Of a DNA stretch of 64,000 nucleotides, positions 36,959-47,728 are shown in pieces (positions within the stretch are counted from its first letter, which is position 1; every line of letters begins with the position of its first letter). This stretch comes from Gossypium raimondii (taxonomy: Eukaryota; Streptophyta; Magnoliopsida; Malvales; Malvaceae). Location of the stretch: positions 2,451,501 to 2,515,500 of the forward strand of contig NC_068577.1 in the NCBI RefSeq assembly GCF_025698545.1, read 5' to 3'. Below the pieces are notes generated by a model, which was given only the letters and a program-made list of their open reading frames with translations, did not search any database and was not told where the DNA came from. The translations under genes were made by a program, and so were the position numbers.

Positions 36959-38716
36959 TGGGAAAAACACCGTTTAAGGAAACGGTGTAATTTTGGCAAT
37001 GGTTATTCTGCCAACTGTTACCATCCGTTATTCTGCTTTTCTTAATAGCCAATTAGAGAGAGCAGAGGTAGTTATGAAATTTGAAAACCATATTCAATTT
37101 TCTTCTCTCTCGTTTCTCTCTTTCTCACCTTCTATTTTCTTAAATTTCTTCTTTCAAAATCACCTCGCCACAAATGTATCAGAGCCTCGTCGATTCTCAT
37201 GGCTACTGAGGGCATTACAACCAGGCTTCAGAAAGATATGACACTGATTCAGAATGAGCTTACATAGTTGCAAGCAAAGTTCAATCAACTGAGCATAAGG
37301 ATTGATGCACCTCTTAAGGACTTCCAGGAAAGAATTAATAATGAGGTTCGTTCTGAGGTAAGATCCGAGCTTCGTTCAAAGCTCCACTCTCTGTTTGAGC
37401 AGTACTTTAGCCAAACTCCTCTTATTGTGGTTACTGGTTTGGTTTCAAACAAAGGAAAGGGAATTCTAGGCGAGAGTCCTCCAGGATTCCATCAAGAGAA
37501 CAATTTGTTGTGTCTCCCATACTAGATCTGAGACATACTGGTGCGTCTTCTCGTGTGAGCAGCTTGGATGTTGGGAGTACTCTTTTCAGAGTAGATTGTC
37601 CTCATTTTTATGGGAGTAATTTTCGAAGGTGGTGGTCTAAGTTTGAAAAGTACTTCGAATATGAGGGGGTAGGAGACCATGCTAGAGTTCCGAGTGGTGA
37701 TGTTGCATTTGGAAGGGAAGGCATTGGATTGGCATCACTTCTTTGTCCAGAGGCAGGGAGAGTTACATCAAGTAACCTGGGATCTATATGCCAATGGCCT
37801 GAATGAGCGCTTTGGATCTGACTCATTCCTTGATCATATGGCTAAACTTGTCTCACTCAGGCAACAAGGATCTGCCGATCAGTTTCATGATGGATTTGTA
37901 AGTTTCCTGAATCAAGTCCACTTGCCTGAAGCATATGCACTAAGCATTTTCACAAGTAATTTAAAACCTGAGACAATACCTTAAGTTGTTCAAGCCACAA
38001 ACCTTGGTTGAAGGGGTACATTTTAGCTAGACAGGTTGAAAATATTGTCTTAAGACCTTCTAGGAAGTGATTACTTGTGAATAATGCAGTAGGCCCTTGT
38101 AAACCTTTATTGCTTGTTTCCAGAATGCATCATGGTAATGGGGGCCTTTCACCAGTAGGTGGTTCTGGTGGTGTGGTCAATACTGGTCAACGAGTCCCCA
38201 CTAAATCTCTTTCTCAAGCCGAGATGGATGATAGAAGGAAGAAAGGGCTTTGTCTTTTGTATGGCTCCAAATATACACTAAGACACAAATGCTCCAAATC
38301 CTAATTATATCAGCTTATCATTGAACCATAAGTTGATCAAGATACTGATGCCAAAAGTCCTACTTCAGAGGAGTTCCAAGACTGTCCTGACCAATTAGAG
38401 GTAGCAGATCAAATGTTTGAGATTCCTACTCTAGTGTTGTCTTTACATGCTCTTCAAGGGTCACAAGGGCAGAATACTATGACATTTTGTATTTGAGGGG
38501 GGGAATCAACGATTGCTTAAACGTCTCGTTTTGGGAAAAACACCGTTTAACGAAACATTGTAGTTTTGGCAATGGTTATTTTGCCAACTGCTACAATTCG
38601 TTATTCTGCTTTTCTTAATAGCCAATTAGAGAGAGCAGAGATAGTTATGAAATTTGAAAACCAAATTCAAACCTTCTATTTTCTTAAATTTCTTCTTTCA
38701 AAATCACCTCGCAACA
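36959..38716 (+). mobile_element. Gag-only LTR retrotransposon fossil (TR-GAG type)
   Basis: Terminal direct repeats at about 36959-37172 and 38531-38716 share GGGAAAAACACCGTTTA, GGCAATGGTTATTYTGCCAA and CAAAATCACCTCGC. The left repeat is followed at about 37175 by a primer-binding site like TGTATCAGAGCC (initiator Met tRNA type), and the right repeat is preceded by a G-rich purine tract. The inside codes only for gypsy-like Gag (HFYGSNFRRWWSKFEKYF, KALDWHHFF, QVHLPEAYALSIF), with no protease, reverse transcriptase or integrase. It is therefore a non-autonomous element. It is broken, with several breaks in the Gag frame. The repeats differ at many sites and by one length change, indicating considerable age. 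The exact left border is uncertain. Confidence 0.75.
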
Positions 38717-38719
38717 AAG

Positions 38720-39035
38720 ACACGTAGTTTTGAAGATGCAATCAAACCTGGCAAAGATAATCAGCGAAACTATAATAGTTATGAATGAGGATAATGGGAT
38801 TCTTAGTGTTTTACTTACTCTCCAAACACTGAAGAGGTTGAATCCGATGCCAATGATGTTTTCTCAACAGTCCCACCTCTCTTTCTTACCAAAAAACCAA
38901 CTCCTGCAAAACAACACAAAAAGAACCTTTCTTTAATTACACTGTACATAAAACCAAAAAAAAAGAATAGGGAGAGAGAGAGCCTGGATAGGTGACATAG
39001 TCACATAGATGGGTTTTGAAGGGTTTTACTAGAGA
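38720..39035 (-). pseudogene. ASB: Second fragment of ASB exons 1-2
   Basis: Closely parallels 35690-36200 of the main pseudogene: CCTGGCAAAGATAATCAGCG matches its exon 2 end, CACTGAAGAGGTTGAATCCG its middle, and AACCAACTCCTGCAAAACA its intron boundary. It lacks the 192-bp LTR insertion present in the main copy, which confirms that exon 2 was originally continuous. It is severely decayed. Confidence 0.7.
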
Positions 39036-39360
39036 ATTGAAACAATTTGGATCAAGGCCCGAGGAATGAATTAGAACAAGCTAAGGACGAATTTATAAGA
39101 AGCTCAAACTAAGAAGGAATTATATTGGAAATATCCCGAAACAGAAAAGTAAATTTCTTCCCCCCAGCAAGCCTACGCTTTTACAGAGAAATCCCTAAGA
39201 AATTATTTTCATCTTGCACGGAAAAAAAATCTCCATCTTCTTCCATCTCACACCGCAAGCCTACCCTTTACGCCCTCTTCTTCTCTTAAAACTCTATAAC
39301 CATGGATTCTATATCCTTTTAAAATATAAAAATCAAAATACTCCCAAAAATATTCTACCC

Positions 39361-39367
39361 TATAAAA
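39361..39367 (+). promoter_or_regulatory. TATA box of U11/U12-20K gene
   Basis: TATAAAA preceded by CTACCC, 151-157 nt before the start codon. Transcription would begin near 39392, leaving a 5' UTR of about 125 nt that contains the GA repeat. Confidence 0.5.
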
Positions 39368-39479
39368 GCCCCAACACAAAGTTTTCCATCCCTTTGCTGT
39401 CACTGAAAACAACCGAAACCTTTCCCCTTTTACTCTGATTTGGCTTCCAGTTATCGACTAGTATTAGTAATAGAACAAG

Positions 39480-39482
<3 letters not shown>

Positions 39483-39516
<34 letters not shown>
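39483..39516 (+). repeat. (GA)n microsatellite in 5' UTR
   Basis: About fifteen GA units end two bases before the ATG at 39518. GA/CT tracts in plant 5' UTRs bind GAGA-type factors (BPC family) and are length-polymorphic. The strand is that of the gene. Confidence 0.85.
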
Positions 39517-39517
<1 letters not shown>

Positions 39518-39518
<1 letters not shown>

Positions 39519-40180
39519 TGCCGCTAGGGAAGTATTACTGCGACTATTGCGATAAGCAATTTCAAGACACTCCTGCTGCTCGAAAACGCCACTTGCAGGG
39601 CCTCCAGCACCTCCGTGCCAAAGCTCAATGGTTCCACTCCCAAAACGCCCAAGGTACTCTCTCACTCACTGCTTTTCTCCCAACTCCCCTACTTCCTGCT
39701 TTTTTATTCACATGCTTGTGATTGCAGATCTTTATCAAACTTCGGTACCACCCTTTTCGAAAGGCGTCTGCAATCGCTTCCTTAATACAGTAAATATCCC
39801 TCTCTTCTCCTCTTGGAATGCCATTTTTGTTTCTTTTTTACTTCAATCATATAATATTCAAGTGCACTTGGTTTTCCTGTTTTAGGGATTTTGCCAGTAC
39901 GGAGATAACTGTAAATACTTCCATCCCAACAATGATTCTCGGACCCCAAATCCTCCACTTTCAACTGCACCACCAGGTTTTTTTTTCTCCCTCTGTTTTA
40001 TTAATTCATATTTGTTTATGCAGTGCAATGCAAGTAAGGATGGGTTTTGTTTATGTTGTTATAGGTGGTGTAGAGGGAAATGGAAATGGTATGACAATAT
40101 CGTGGGGTAATCTGCCCCCATCCTTAAAGCCCCCACCTGAGGCTGGATATCCACCTCTTCCTTTTGTGGATTGGGGATAA
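39518..40180 (+). CDS. U11/U12 snRNP 20 kDa-like protein (ZMAT5 type)
   Basis: Four exons, 39518-39653, 39728-39789, 39886-39976 and 40065-40180, give 134 residues. A U1-type C2H2 zinc finger is at the N-terminus (Cys8, Cys11, His25, His31; [12 protein letters not shown]). A CCCH finger follows with exact C-X8-C-X5-C-X3-H spacing (Cys60, Cys69, Cys75, His79; [15 protein letters not shown]). The C-terminus [22 protein letters not shown] is of the same kind as the end of human ZMAT5 (ELPPSLRAPPPGGWPLQP...WG). Family role: a subunit of the U11/U12 di-snRNP that recognises minor (U12-type) introns in the nucleus. The start is set by the alignment of the first zinc finger. The upstream in-frame extension is only the GA repeat. 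Confidence 0.93.
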
Positions 40181-41480
40181 ACTCTCTCTCTCTCTCCCCC
40201 TTGCTCTGTTTCTAGACACCAATTTCCTCATTTAGTTTCTTCATTTGTTAAAGCTGTATCTTCTTGTTTATATTATTATTACATATTAGATCACCCACTT
40301 TCATTTCCCTGTTCTTTCTCCTTTTACATTTCTTGTCATCATGAGTATGTCAATACCTTGATAATGGGAATTCATTATATTACACAACACAGTTGTCTAA
40401 CAAATCTAAAAGGTGAAGTGTTATGGTTCAATTGATCCTTGGTTCAGTTTAGTTTGTGCATTATAGGAACAAATGGTAAGAATGCAAGTGAGAGTATGAA
40501 TGTTGTATGATTAGGTGGCGGAATTTGAGTAGACTTCCAAAGCCTATCCATAAGCTTCAGAGCTTACTGACATTTAGAGATTATTTGATGTTTCAAAGCT
40601 TCAAGTGCCTGTCTGATCAACCTCATATTCGTAGAGGAAATTCAACCTGGTAATTGGAATTCGCTTCAGTTCTTGCACTTCTTTGGTTGCTAAGGCATTG
40701 AAATATTTTGTTTAAAGGGATGCAAAACTTCTCGTCTCTTAAATTTCTGGCTGAGTTGCTGTACGAGTCTGAAATTAGAGGAAATTGCAATGTGAGGGAT
40801 CTCTGTCTGGGTTACTCTTACCCATTTGGAGGTCATTGAAATCTGGGATTGCACCAACTTTGAGGCACTGGTTTCATAAGATTTTATTTTATTTTAATTA
40901 ATTTATAAAATGTTTATATATTTAGTTTGGATCCCATTTTGCCTATATGTATGTAACATGCTCCAGAATTTTCTGATTTCTTTTAAATGATGTATATTTG
41001 AAACAAGTTGATTTTTAGAAGATATATCTAATTCAATTAGAAAAATAAAAATAAATTTTCATTTTTATATACTTTCAGTTTTAAAGTTTTATCTACTTTT
41101 TTTATACGAAATATTTAAATGATTTACAACATAATCTTTAAATTTACGTTGTTTGTCAAATCACTCCAAAATAAATGAAAAATTAATGTTTGTTAATTTT
41201 GTTGATATGTCATACACGTGACATATTAGTAATTAAATAATTTTAAAAAGTTCAAGTATTAAAATTTATAAAGTATTAAAATTGTTAAAAAGTAAAAAAA
41301 TATTTTTAATTTTTAGAAAATTAATTAATTGTTAACACGTGGCAATTCATGTTTATGCCACGACATAAAGTTAACAAATGTTAACTTTTCATCTATTTTG
41401 GGTAATTTAACAAATAATGCAAGTTCAAGAGTTAAAAGAGATAAAAAATTTTAAATAGTGGGCTAAAATAACTTTGTTTT
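40181..41480. other. 3' flank of U11/U12-20K and intergenic DNA
   Basis: At about 40490-40870 a less AT-rich stretch on the plus strand (CTAAGGCATTGAAATATTTTG, CTGTCTGGGTTACTCTTAC, GATTGCACCAACTTTGAGGC) looks like eroded coding sequence of the leucine-rich repeat type. It has no open frame, and I do not name it. A palindromic TIR-like patch lies at about 41090-41470 (arms near AAATTACGTTGTTTGTCAAATC and its mirror). Confidence 0.3.
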
Positions 41481-41559
41481 CTTGTAAAGATAGAGTGCCA
41501 AATAAGTCATTATGTCAAAAAATAGAACTGAAAAATCGGTTAAAATTTGATAAATATTA

Positions 41560-42083
41560 TAAAATAAAGAGAGATGGGGAGAATAAAGAACAAAGAAAAT
41601 ATAAAAGCAACAAAGAATGTACTTTATTGATCAAAAGGGTGGTTACAATACTTCATCAGAATCTCTATTTATAAGCATAAGAAGTATAAAAGAAGTAAAG
41701 ATTAATTCTAATAACTATTAGAATTTAAAGTCTATCAAAATTTTATCTTGATGGACATCCACTTAATAATATATTCATAACACTCTCCATTGGATGTCTA
41801 TTGGTAGATAATGTGCCTCATTAATACCTTATTAGGAAAAACCCTGTAGGATAAAAACTTAACGAGGGAAAAACAGTACACAATCTATAATACGCATAAT
41901 ATGTTGCCTCATTAAAAACCATACCAGGAAAACTCAATGGGACAAAACCTCGGTTAAAGGAAAAAGAGTACAATGCGTATTTACTCCCCCTCATGAAAAC
42001 ATCACATATTTTCTCGTATTTTACGTATTCAAAACTTTATCTTGATCATGATGGACATCCACTTAATAAGATATTCATAACAA
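41560..42083 (-). mobile_element. Degenerate Ty1/copia 3' end with LTR
   Basis: The words GATGGACATCCACTTAATAA and ATATTCATAACA occur twice (about 41749-41784 and 42049-42083). Read on the minus strand, each starts with TGTTATGAATAT. Between them is a copia-type 3' non-coding stretch (CCTCATTAAAAACC, TGGGACAAAACCTCGG, ACTCCCCCTCATG). The left part has the TATA-like TATAAATAGAG and a polyadenylation region of an LTR. It is broken, with no coding region left. Confidence 0.6.
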
Positions 42084-42278
42084 TAAAATCATTTATACTA
42101 TTATTTAATCCTGTAATTGAGTTGTTGCCATGAGTAAACTAGGTACCCATTCCATTAATAAAATTATAAAAATATCCGTTCGTAATTAAAATAAGTTATT
42201 ATGAACTCTTTTTAATTTAAAAAAAAAATTACATGTGGTTAGATTTGAACTCACGCTATTTACATAAAAGGTTAACAT

Positions 42279-42808
42279 GTAGTTTTCCCTCTAAACTTGT
42301 CCAAAAGTATCTAGTTGGTACTTGAATTTTTTTTACCTAGTTGGTACCTAAACTTGTATTCTATCACCCAGGTTGATACCTCCTCACTAACACTGTTAGT
42401 GAGTGTTGACATGCACTGATAGCCAATATGGTGGTGACACGTGGCAGCTTCTCAATATGGCATGTAATGAGCATAAATTAAAAAAATTAAAAAATATTTA
42501 AATTTAAATTAATTAATAAAAAAGAATAAATTTTTATCTAGGTTCATCTTTGATATGAATAAAATCATATATTTTTTTATTAATTTGTATATTTTTAAAG
42601 TTTTTAAATTTTTAAATTTATATCTACCACGTGGCATACTGAGAGGTTGTCATGCATCACCAATAGATTGGCTATCAATGCCAAGTTAGCATAAACTAAC
42701 GGTGTTATTGTAGAGGTATCAACCTAGATGACAGAATACAAGTTTAGGTATCAACTAAGTTCAAGTACCAACTAGGTACTTTTGGACAAGTTCAATGGGT
42801 AAACTACA
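42279..42808. mobile_element. Palindromic Mutator-like MITE, about 530 bp
   Basis: Arms of about 200 bp are inverted repeats: AAACTTGTCCAAAAGTAYCTAG on the left and its mirror on the right, plus AGCCAATATGGTG and the CACGTGGCA block on both sides. There is no open frame. A clean target duplication was not found. Confidence 0.65.
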
Positions 42809-43008
42809 TATTAGCCCTTGCATCAACAAAACATTTAACTTTACCACTAAACCAAAGCTTTATTGTAATATAATTTTTACATTTTAATTGTATTATGCAT
42901 ATTATTTTCCCATCAATTGTATATATTGATAATATTATTAAGTGAGTTGGTGTCACAAGTCAAAGCAACACTAGCTCAATATTGATGACAACACTGTGAT
43001 ATTATTAA

Positions 43009-43980
43009 TGTAACGACCCAATTTTTAGTGGTATCAAAAAATGCAGTTTTGGGACCCCATTTGCGTAACCCAGGTTCGTAAATATTAAATAGGGATATTT
43101 ATGGAGTTAGTGTATAGATTAATTGAAATTTGGATAAGTAATTTAGCTGAAATTGTGATTAATTAGACCTAGGGACTAAATTGTAGAAGATTAATCGCTA
43201 TAATTTTTTTATTAAGAAAATGCTTGGGGACTTAGATAGCAATTATATAAAGGATAAAAATAGTAAATAAACCAATTTGCAATATGAGATAGTGGATTTT
43301 GGAGCTTGATTTAGCTAGCTCATGTACCAATTTGTAAAACTGTTAAAGTTTTGAAAGTTACCATTATTGAGAATTAGATGAAATTGGTGTGAAATTGTTA
43401 GAAATTAAGCTTGGTATATAAAAAAGACTAAATTGTAAAGCTTAATTGTTAGCTTCATACATTAGGTACCAAATTGAATAAAAGGAAAATATGTCATGAA
43501 ATGTTAGTAGGGATAGAATATAGAAGGTTCCTGATGAGTTTTGGTGAAATTAGATTCTAATCCGAGGCCCTAAATTGAAAGTTATATTTGTCTCGGTTTT
43601 AGAGACTAAATTGAGTAAATTACAAAATTTGTGTAATTTGGTATTTGATTCTGATTAGGCTAGATATTGATTGTATAATATGTTTTATAATTATTTGTAG
43701 CTAATGACAACACCGAATAGCTGAGACGGAAAGGAAAATAAAAAATCGTTGACGAGTGATGCATGAAACCTTGATTTGTACTTTTATGATTCAGGATCGA
43801 AATATTTGATTTCATATGCATGTTTATTGGTTGTTGAATCATTGAGGTGAGTTTATTATGATAATATGAAATATTTTGATTGAATTTGGTATGAAATATC
43901 AAGATTAGAGAATTAAAATGAATAAAATAAGAAATGATATGAAATACTTAAATTATGATATGTGATATAAAAATTATATA
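43009..43980 (+). mobile_element. Partial gypsy-type LTR
   Basis: It starts TGTAACGACCCAATTTTTAG, a typical beginning for many plant Ty3/gypsy LTRs. It continues with AATTAGACCTAGGGACTAAATTG-type words and a GACAACACCGAATAGC patch. The right end is not defined, and no internal region is attached. It is a fossil, solo or truncated. Confidence 0.5.
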
Positions 43981-43983
43981 ACT

Positions 43984-45607
43984 TATTCTTTTGCCTATTT
44001 AAATAACTGTTTGAACAACTATTGCACCAGATTTAACTTTCCACAAGTCATTTTTCAACTTGAAATAGTAAGGCCTAATATAACTAGCCTTCCCACGATA
44101 ATTGAAAACCATTCTCCTTGTTTTATTCTTCCCTTTCATATTGTTGCAAACATGTTGCTGTCTAAGTGATGTTCTATTCAATATTGCAACATTAGATTGA
44201 ACATATCTTATTTTTCTCCACCTTTGATCTTTCATTAGTTTGTAATAATGAGATCTAATATGTTTGGCCTTTCCACAATACTAACAAACATATTTTCTAT
44301 TATTATTTTTACTTGTTTTAAAAGAAGAAATAACAACCATATTTTATATTTAATAAAATTCCTAGGAGATATAAGTTTCTTACCAAGTTCGAATCTCCTG
44401 ACAACAAATATCTCATCACTTTGGCTTTCACATTTCTCGAAAGTGGCTTCACATCATTTAACTCTTACTCATTTCTTTTCAAAGTTGCATCTTTTTTTAT
44501 ATATAGTTTTATCAATCATTTCATTAGCTTTTTTTAAATCAACAATCATATCATATCTTTTTTACCACAGTTTCAAATCTTTATTATTTGGCTAAACACA
44601 TCCTTTAGGTTGAAAAAAACATCATTGTCATTTTCTAATTTAATGGTTTAATCACCGAATGGACGTGTGATAGAACCACCTTTCTTATTGGACTTCATTA
44701 TTGCAAACCGTAGTTTAGGATCCCTTTCAAGTATGTTTGAAGTCAAGCTCTGATACCAATTGTAATAACCTCGATTTGCTCTGTGTTCAATTTGATATTC
44801 AGATAGTATGTTTAGACAATATGTTCAAACAAATGTTAGAATAGAACATAGGCAGTATGCAAATAAGAGAATGAGAAAAACAAACACAAGAAATTTGTTA
44901 ACACAATTCAGATTCACTAATCCTACTTTGCGAAACCTTACTTAGTAAATGATTTTATTCAACAATTGATCCAGTAACCTATTGACTAAATCTCAATCTA
45001 CCCTTACACAAAGAAGTGATTGTAGCCCCAATAACTAACCCCGACTTGTTACAAATCATTCACTCAAAAAACCTCACAATACAACTAGTAAAACTCTCCA
45101 ATAAGCCTAGAAAATGAGTGCAAAAATGAAAAGAAAAATCAACTAAATCAGCACAAGCAATCTCCAAGCTTCCTCTTCAACATGCAAATTGATGCCTATT
45201 TATAGGCCAAATAAGGCAACCTTCAAGATCAGATTTTGTAGAGATAAATACTTCAATTTGGTGCATAATAATCCAAGATAAAAGCCTCCAAAAATTATCC
45301 CAAAATACAACCTTATCATTAAGTAAAATCATCAGCTTAACCATAAATAGCTTAAAGGATAAATATAAATATAAGCTTTATCCAATAAGGCAAGTAGATC
45401 AAATCATCCTTAAGCCACCAATTTCGATTATCATGGTTTGAGATGGATTACAATACATCTTGGAATCCATTTGCTTATGGTAAAATCATGTGTAAAGGAT
45501 CCCGTCGATCAAAGGTCTTGTCTGAACAAGTGTTTAAATAGTTGTTTAAACATGTTTGTTTGAACAAGAGTCGAGTCATCAGTCTTGAAAAGCCTTGGTC
45601 TTAACAA
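43984..45607 (-). mobile_element. Partial copia retrotransposon: 5' LTR, PBS and gag piece
   Basis: Read on the minus strand: an LTR of roughly 840 bp beginning TGTTAAGACCAAGG near 45607, a primer-binding site TGGTATCAGAGC near 44749-44760, then Gag sequence with two CCHC-like zinc-knuckle remnants (CXYCGKXXHIRXHYXKL type) near 44030-44290. Protease, integrase and reverse transcriptase are missing. It is broken, with multiple breaks and a truncated 3' side. The family is Ty1/copia from the CCHC context. Old. Confidence 0.6.
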
Positions 45608-45948
45608 GTTAGTCGACTATTTTAAGTAATTTACTTTTTAAAATATGTATTTTTACTTTTGGTGTGAATTTTTCCTTTAATTTTATAAATTTATTAGATT
45701 ATGGCATGTTTAATATAGGTGAATATATTTATACAAAATTCATATAAGATTAAAACGAAGCTTTAGTTAAATTAATAAAAATCAAATATCTTGATAATAA
45801 TGATTTGATATTACATATGCATCTTTGTATTTTTTTATAGTGAACAAATATGATATATTTTTCTCCTTTTATCTTTTAAATGTACAAAAATATCGAGGTT
45901 TAAAACAATGTTATTTTAAATTATTTTCAAAACCGATGAACAGAACCA

Positions 45949-46187
45949 AGGGCAAAATCAACAAATTTTTTAGAGGCCAAAATTAAATTGTAATTTTTAC
46001 GATGGTAAAAATTACAATTTCATCGTTGTGATAGCCTATAGCTTTATAGTTTTTAAATGAATAAATCTAATTTTTATAATTTTAGAAGGACTAAAGTGTA
46101 ATTTTATCTTTATTAATTTAAAATAAATATCTAAATGAATTTTTCGATTTTAGAGGATTGGGCCTGTGACCCCTAGTTTCTCCCTGA
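45949..46187. mobile_element. Small TIR element upstream of BBX gene
   Basis: 239-bp relative of the element at 10705-10970, sharing AAATTAAATTGTAATTTTTACGA, ATAGCCTATAGCTTTATA and AGGACTAAAGTG. Its flanks ACAGAACCA (45940-45948) and AGAGAACCA (46188-46196) are a 9-bp duplication with one mismatch. It ends about 380 bp before the uORF of the BBX gene. Confidence 0.6.
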
Positions 46188-46566
46188 AGAGAACCATTGT
46201 CAACTCTAGCTTCCGATCAAATTATATGAAAAGAACTAAAATCTCTGAAAACATATAATACAGGGACCTAATATAGAATTAGACCAAACTGATAAAGGAA
46301 ATCAAGCTAGAAAACTGTACGGGGATTTACATACTTGCAGCGAGTCAGCAATTTTCTATCTCGCAGTTTCCTCGGGACTTTCATTTGAAAAAGAAAAAAG
46401 GAGTTCATTACTTCTCTGCTTCAGCTACTCCTTGTAACGATTTTTCTTTTCCTTTTCAATTTGGTCCTTTCAATTTTCTTGTTGGATTTGAAGCAGTAAT
46501 CCTTTTCCGAATCGTTGAATTCCCCTGTGAAAATTTCTGATCGGTGTTTCATCGCTCCGTTGAAGA

Positions 46567-46593
46567 ATGCCGTCGTCGCCACGAAAGAATTAG
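46567..46593 (+). promoter_or_regulatory. Upstream ORF in BBX 5' leader
   Basis: ATG CCG TCG TCG CCA CGA AAG AAT TAG, eight codons ending 30 nt before the main ATG at 46624. If it is inside the transcript it could lower translation of the main frame. Transcript start is not known from the sequence. Confidence 0.4.
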
Positions 46594-46623
46594 TAAAACG
46601 GAAAACAAACGGATAAAACTAGA

Positions 46624-47728
46624 ATGCGAACCATTTGCGACGTCTGCGACAGCGCCGCCGCGATCATATTCTGCGCCGCCGACGAGGCTGCTCTCTGCCG
46701 TTCCTGCGACGAAAAGGTCTATTTTATCATTTCATTGCCATTTTAGTACAATTAATTGATATCCGCATAGTTATACAAGTCTACGTATATATGTATACTT
46801 GATGTACTCCAAATTCTGTATACTCCAAAATTAGCCGTAGTTTATATATATATATATAATTATTTCTGAAATTGATTTTATTTTGCTAAATTAAATCAAT
46901 AAGGAAACTTTTTATTGGGAGTTTTTAGGTTCACATGTGTAACAAGCTTGCCAGCAGACATGTCAGAGTTGGTTTAGCCGACCCCAGCAATGTCCCACGC
47001 TGTGATATATGTGAAAATGCACCTGGTATATATATGTCCTTTTTAATTGTATAATTATTGTGTAAACTACAGTTTTTTGGAAATTTGTTGTATAATTTGG
47101 TCATTTGTTGATATTTTTGTACGTAGCTTTCTTTTACTGTGAAGTGGATGGTAGTTCCCTTTGCCTGCAATGTGATATGATTGTACATGTTGGAGGTAAA
47201 AGGACCCATGGGAGGTATCTCTTGTTGAGGCAGAGAGTTGAGGTTTGTCACTCTTTAGTAGGCAACATTTTATGTTTTCATGTAATTTTTGGAAAGCCTG
47301 CTAAAATTCTTTCCTTTGCATGTAGTTTCCAGGGGATAAGCCTGGTCGTTTGGAGGAACCAGGTTTACAACCGCTCAGTCCGAATGAAGTAAGGAAGGAT
47401 CTGAATCAGCAGTCAAAGCTTGCAGTGAGAGAGAACCGGCAAAACCATGGAGTCTCTCATATTCCATTGCATGATGATAATGCTAAGGGTGATGGAGAGG
47501 TAGGAAATGAGTTGATTGATCTAAATGCCAGGCCACAACAGGTGCAGGGGCAAGCTTCGATCAATCAGGTATCTTCGATTGACTAGCTTTTTTCGTTCTT
47601 AGAACTTAATTGATGAGGTGACTGTTTTGTTTTTTAAGGAGCAAGCCATGGATGTTTCGAGTGGCAATAATCATGACACTACTAGTGGGATCCCTGATGG
47701 ATCCTTCAAACAAGAGCCTGAAAAATGA
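46624..47728 (+). CDS. BBX19: Double B-box zinc finger protein
   Basis: Five exons, 46624-46716, 46929-47025, 47127-47242, 47326-47568 and 47639-47728, give 212 residues. B-box 1 (about 5-45, [21 protein letters not shown]) and B-box 2 (about 57-97, [21 protein letters not shown]) keep all zinc ligands. The linker [20 protein letters not shown] and the FPGDKP after the second box are typical of the BBX18/19 (DBB1) group. No CCT domain is present, as expected for this group. Near the C-terminus LIDLNARPQ contains a DLNxxP motif, the second form of the EAR repression motif. Family role: nuclear cofactors in photomorphogenesis, flowering and thermal response. In this window it is followed by a convergently oriented chloroplast aldolase, the same pairing as in Arabidopsis. 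Choice of 19 over 18 is a guess. Confidence 0.92.
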
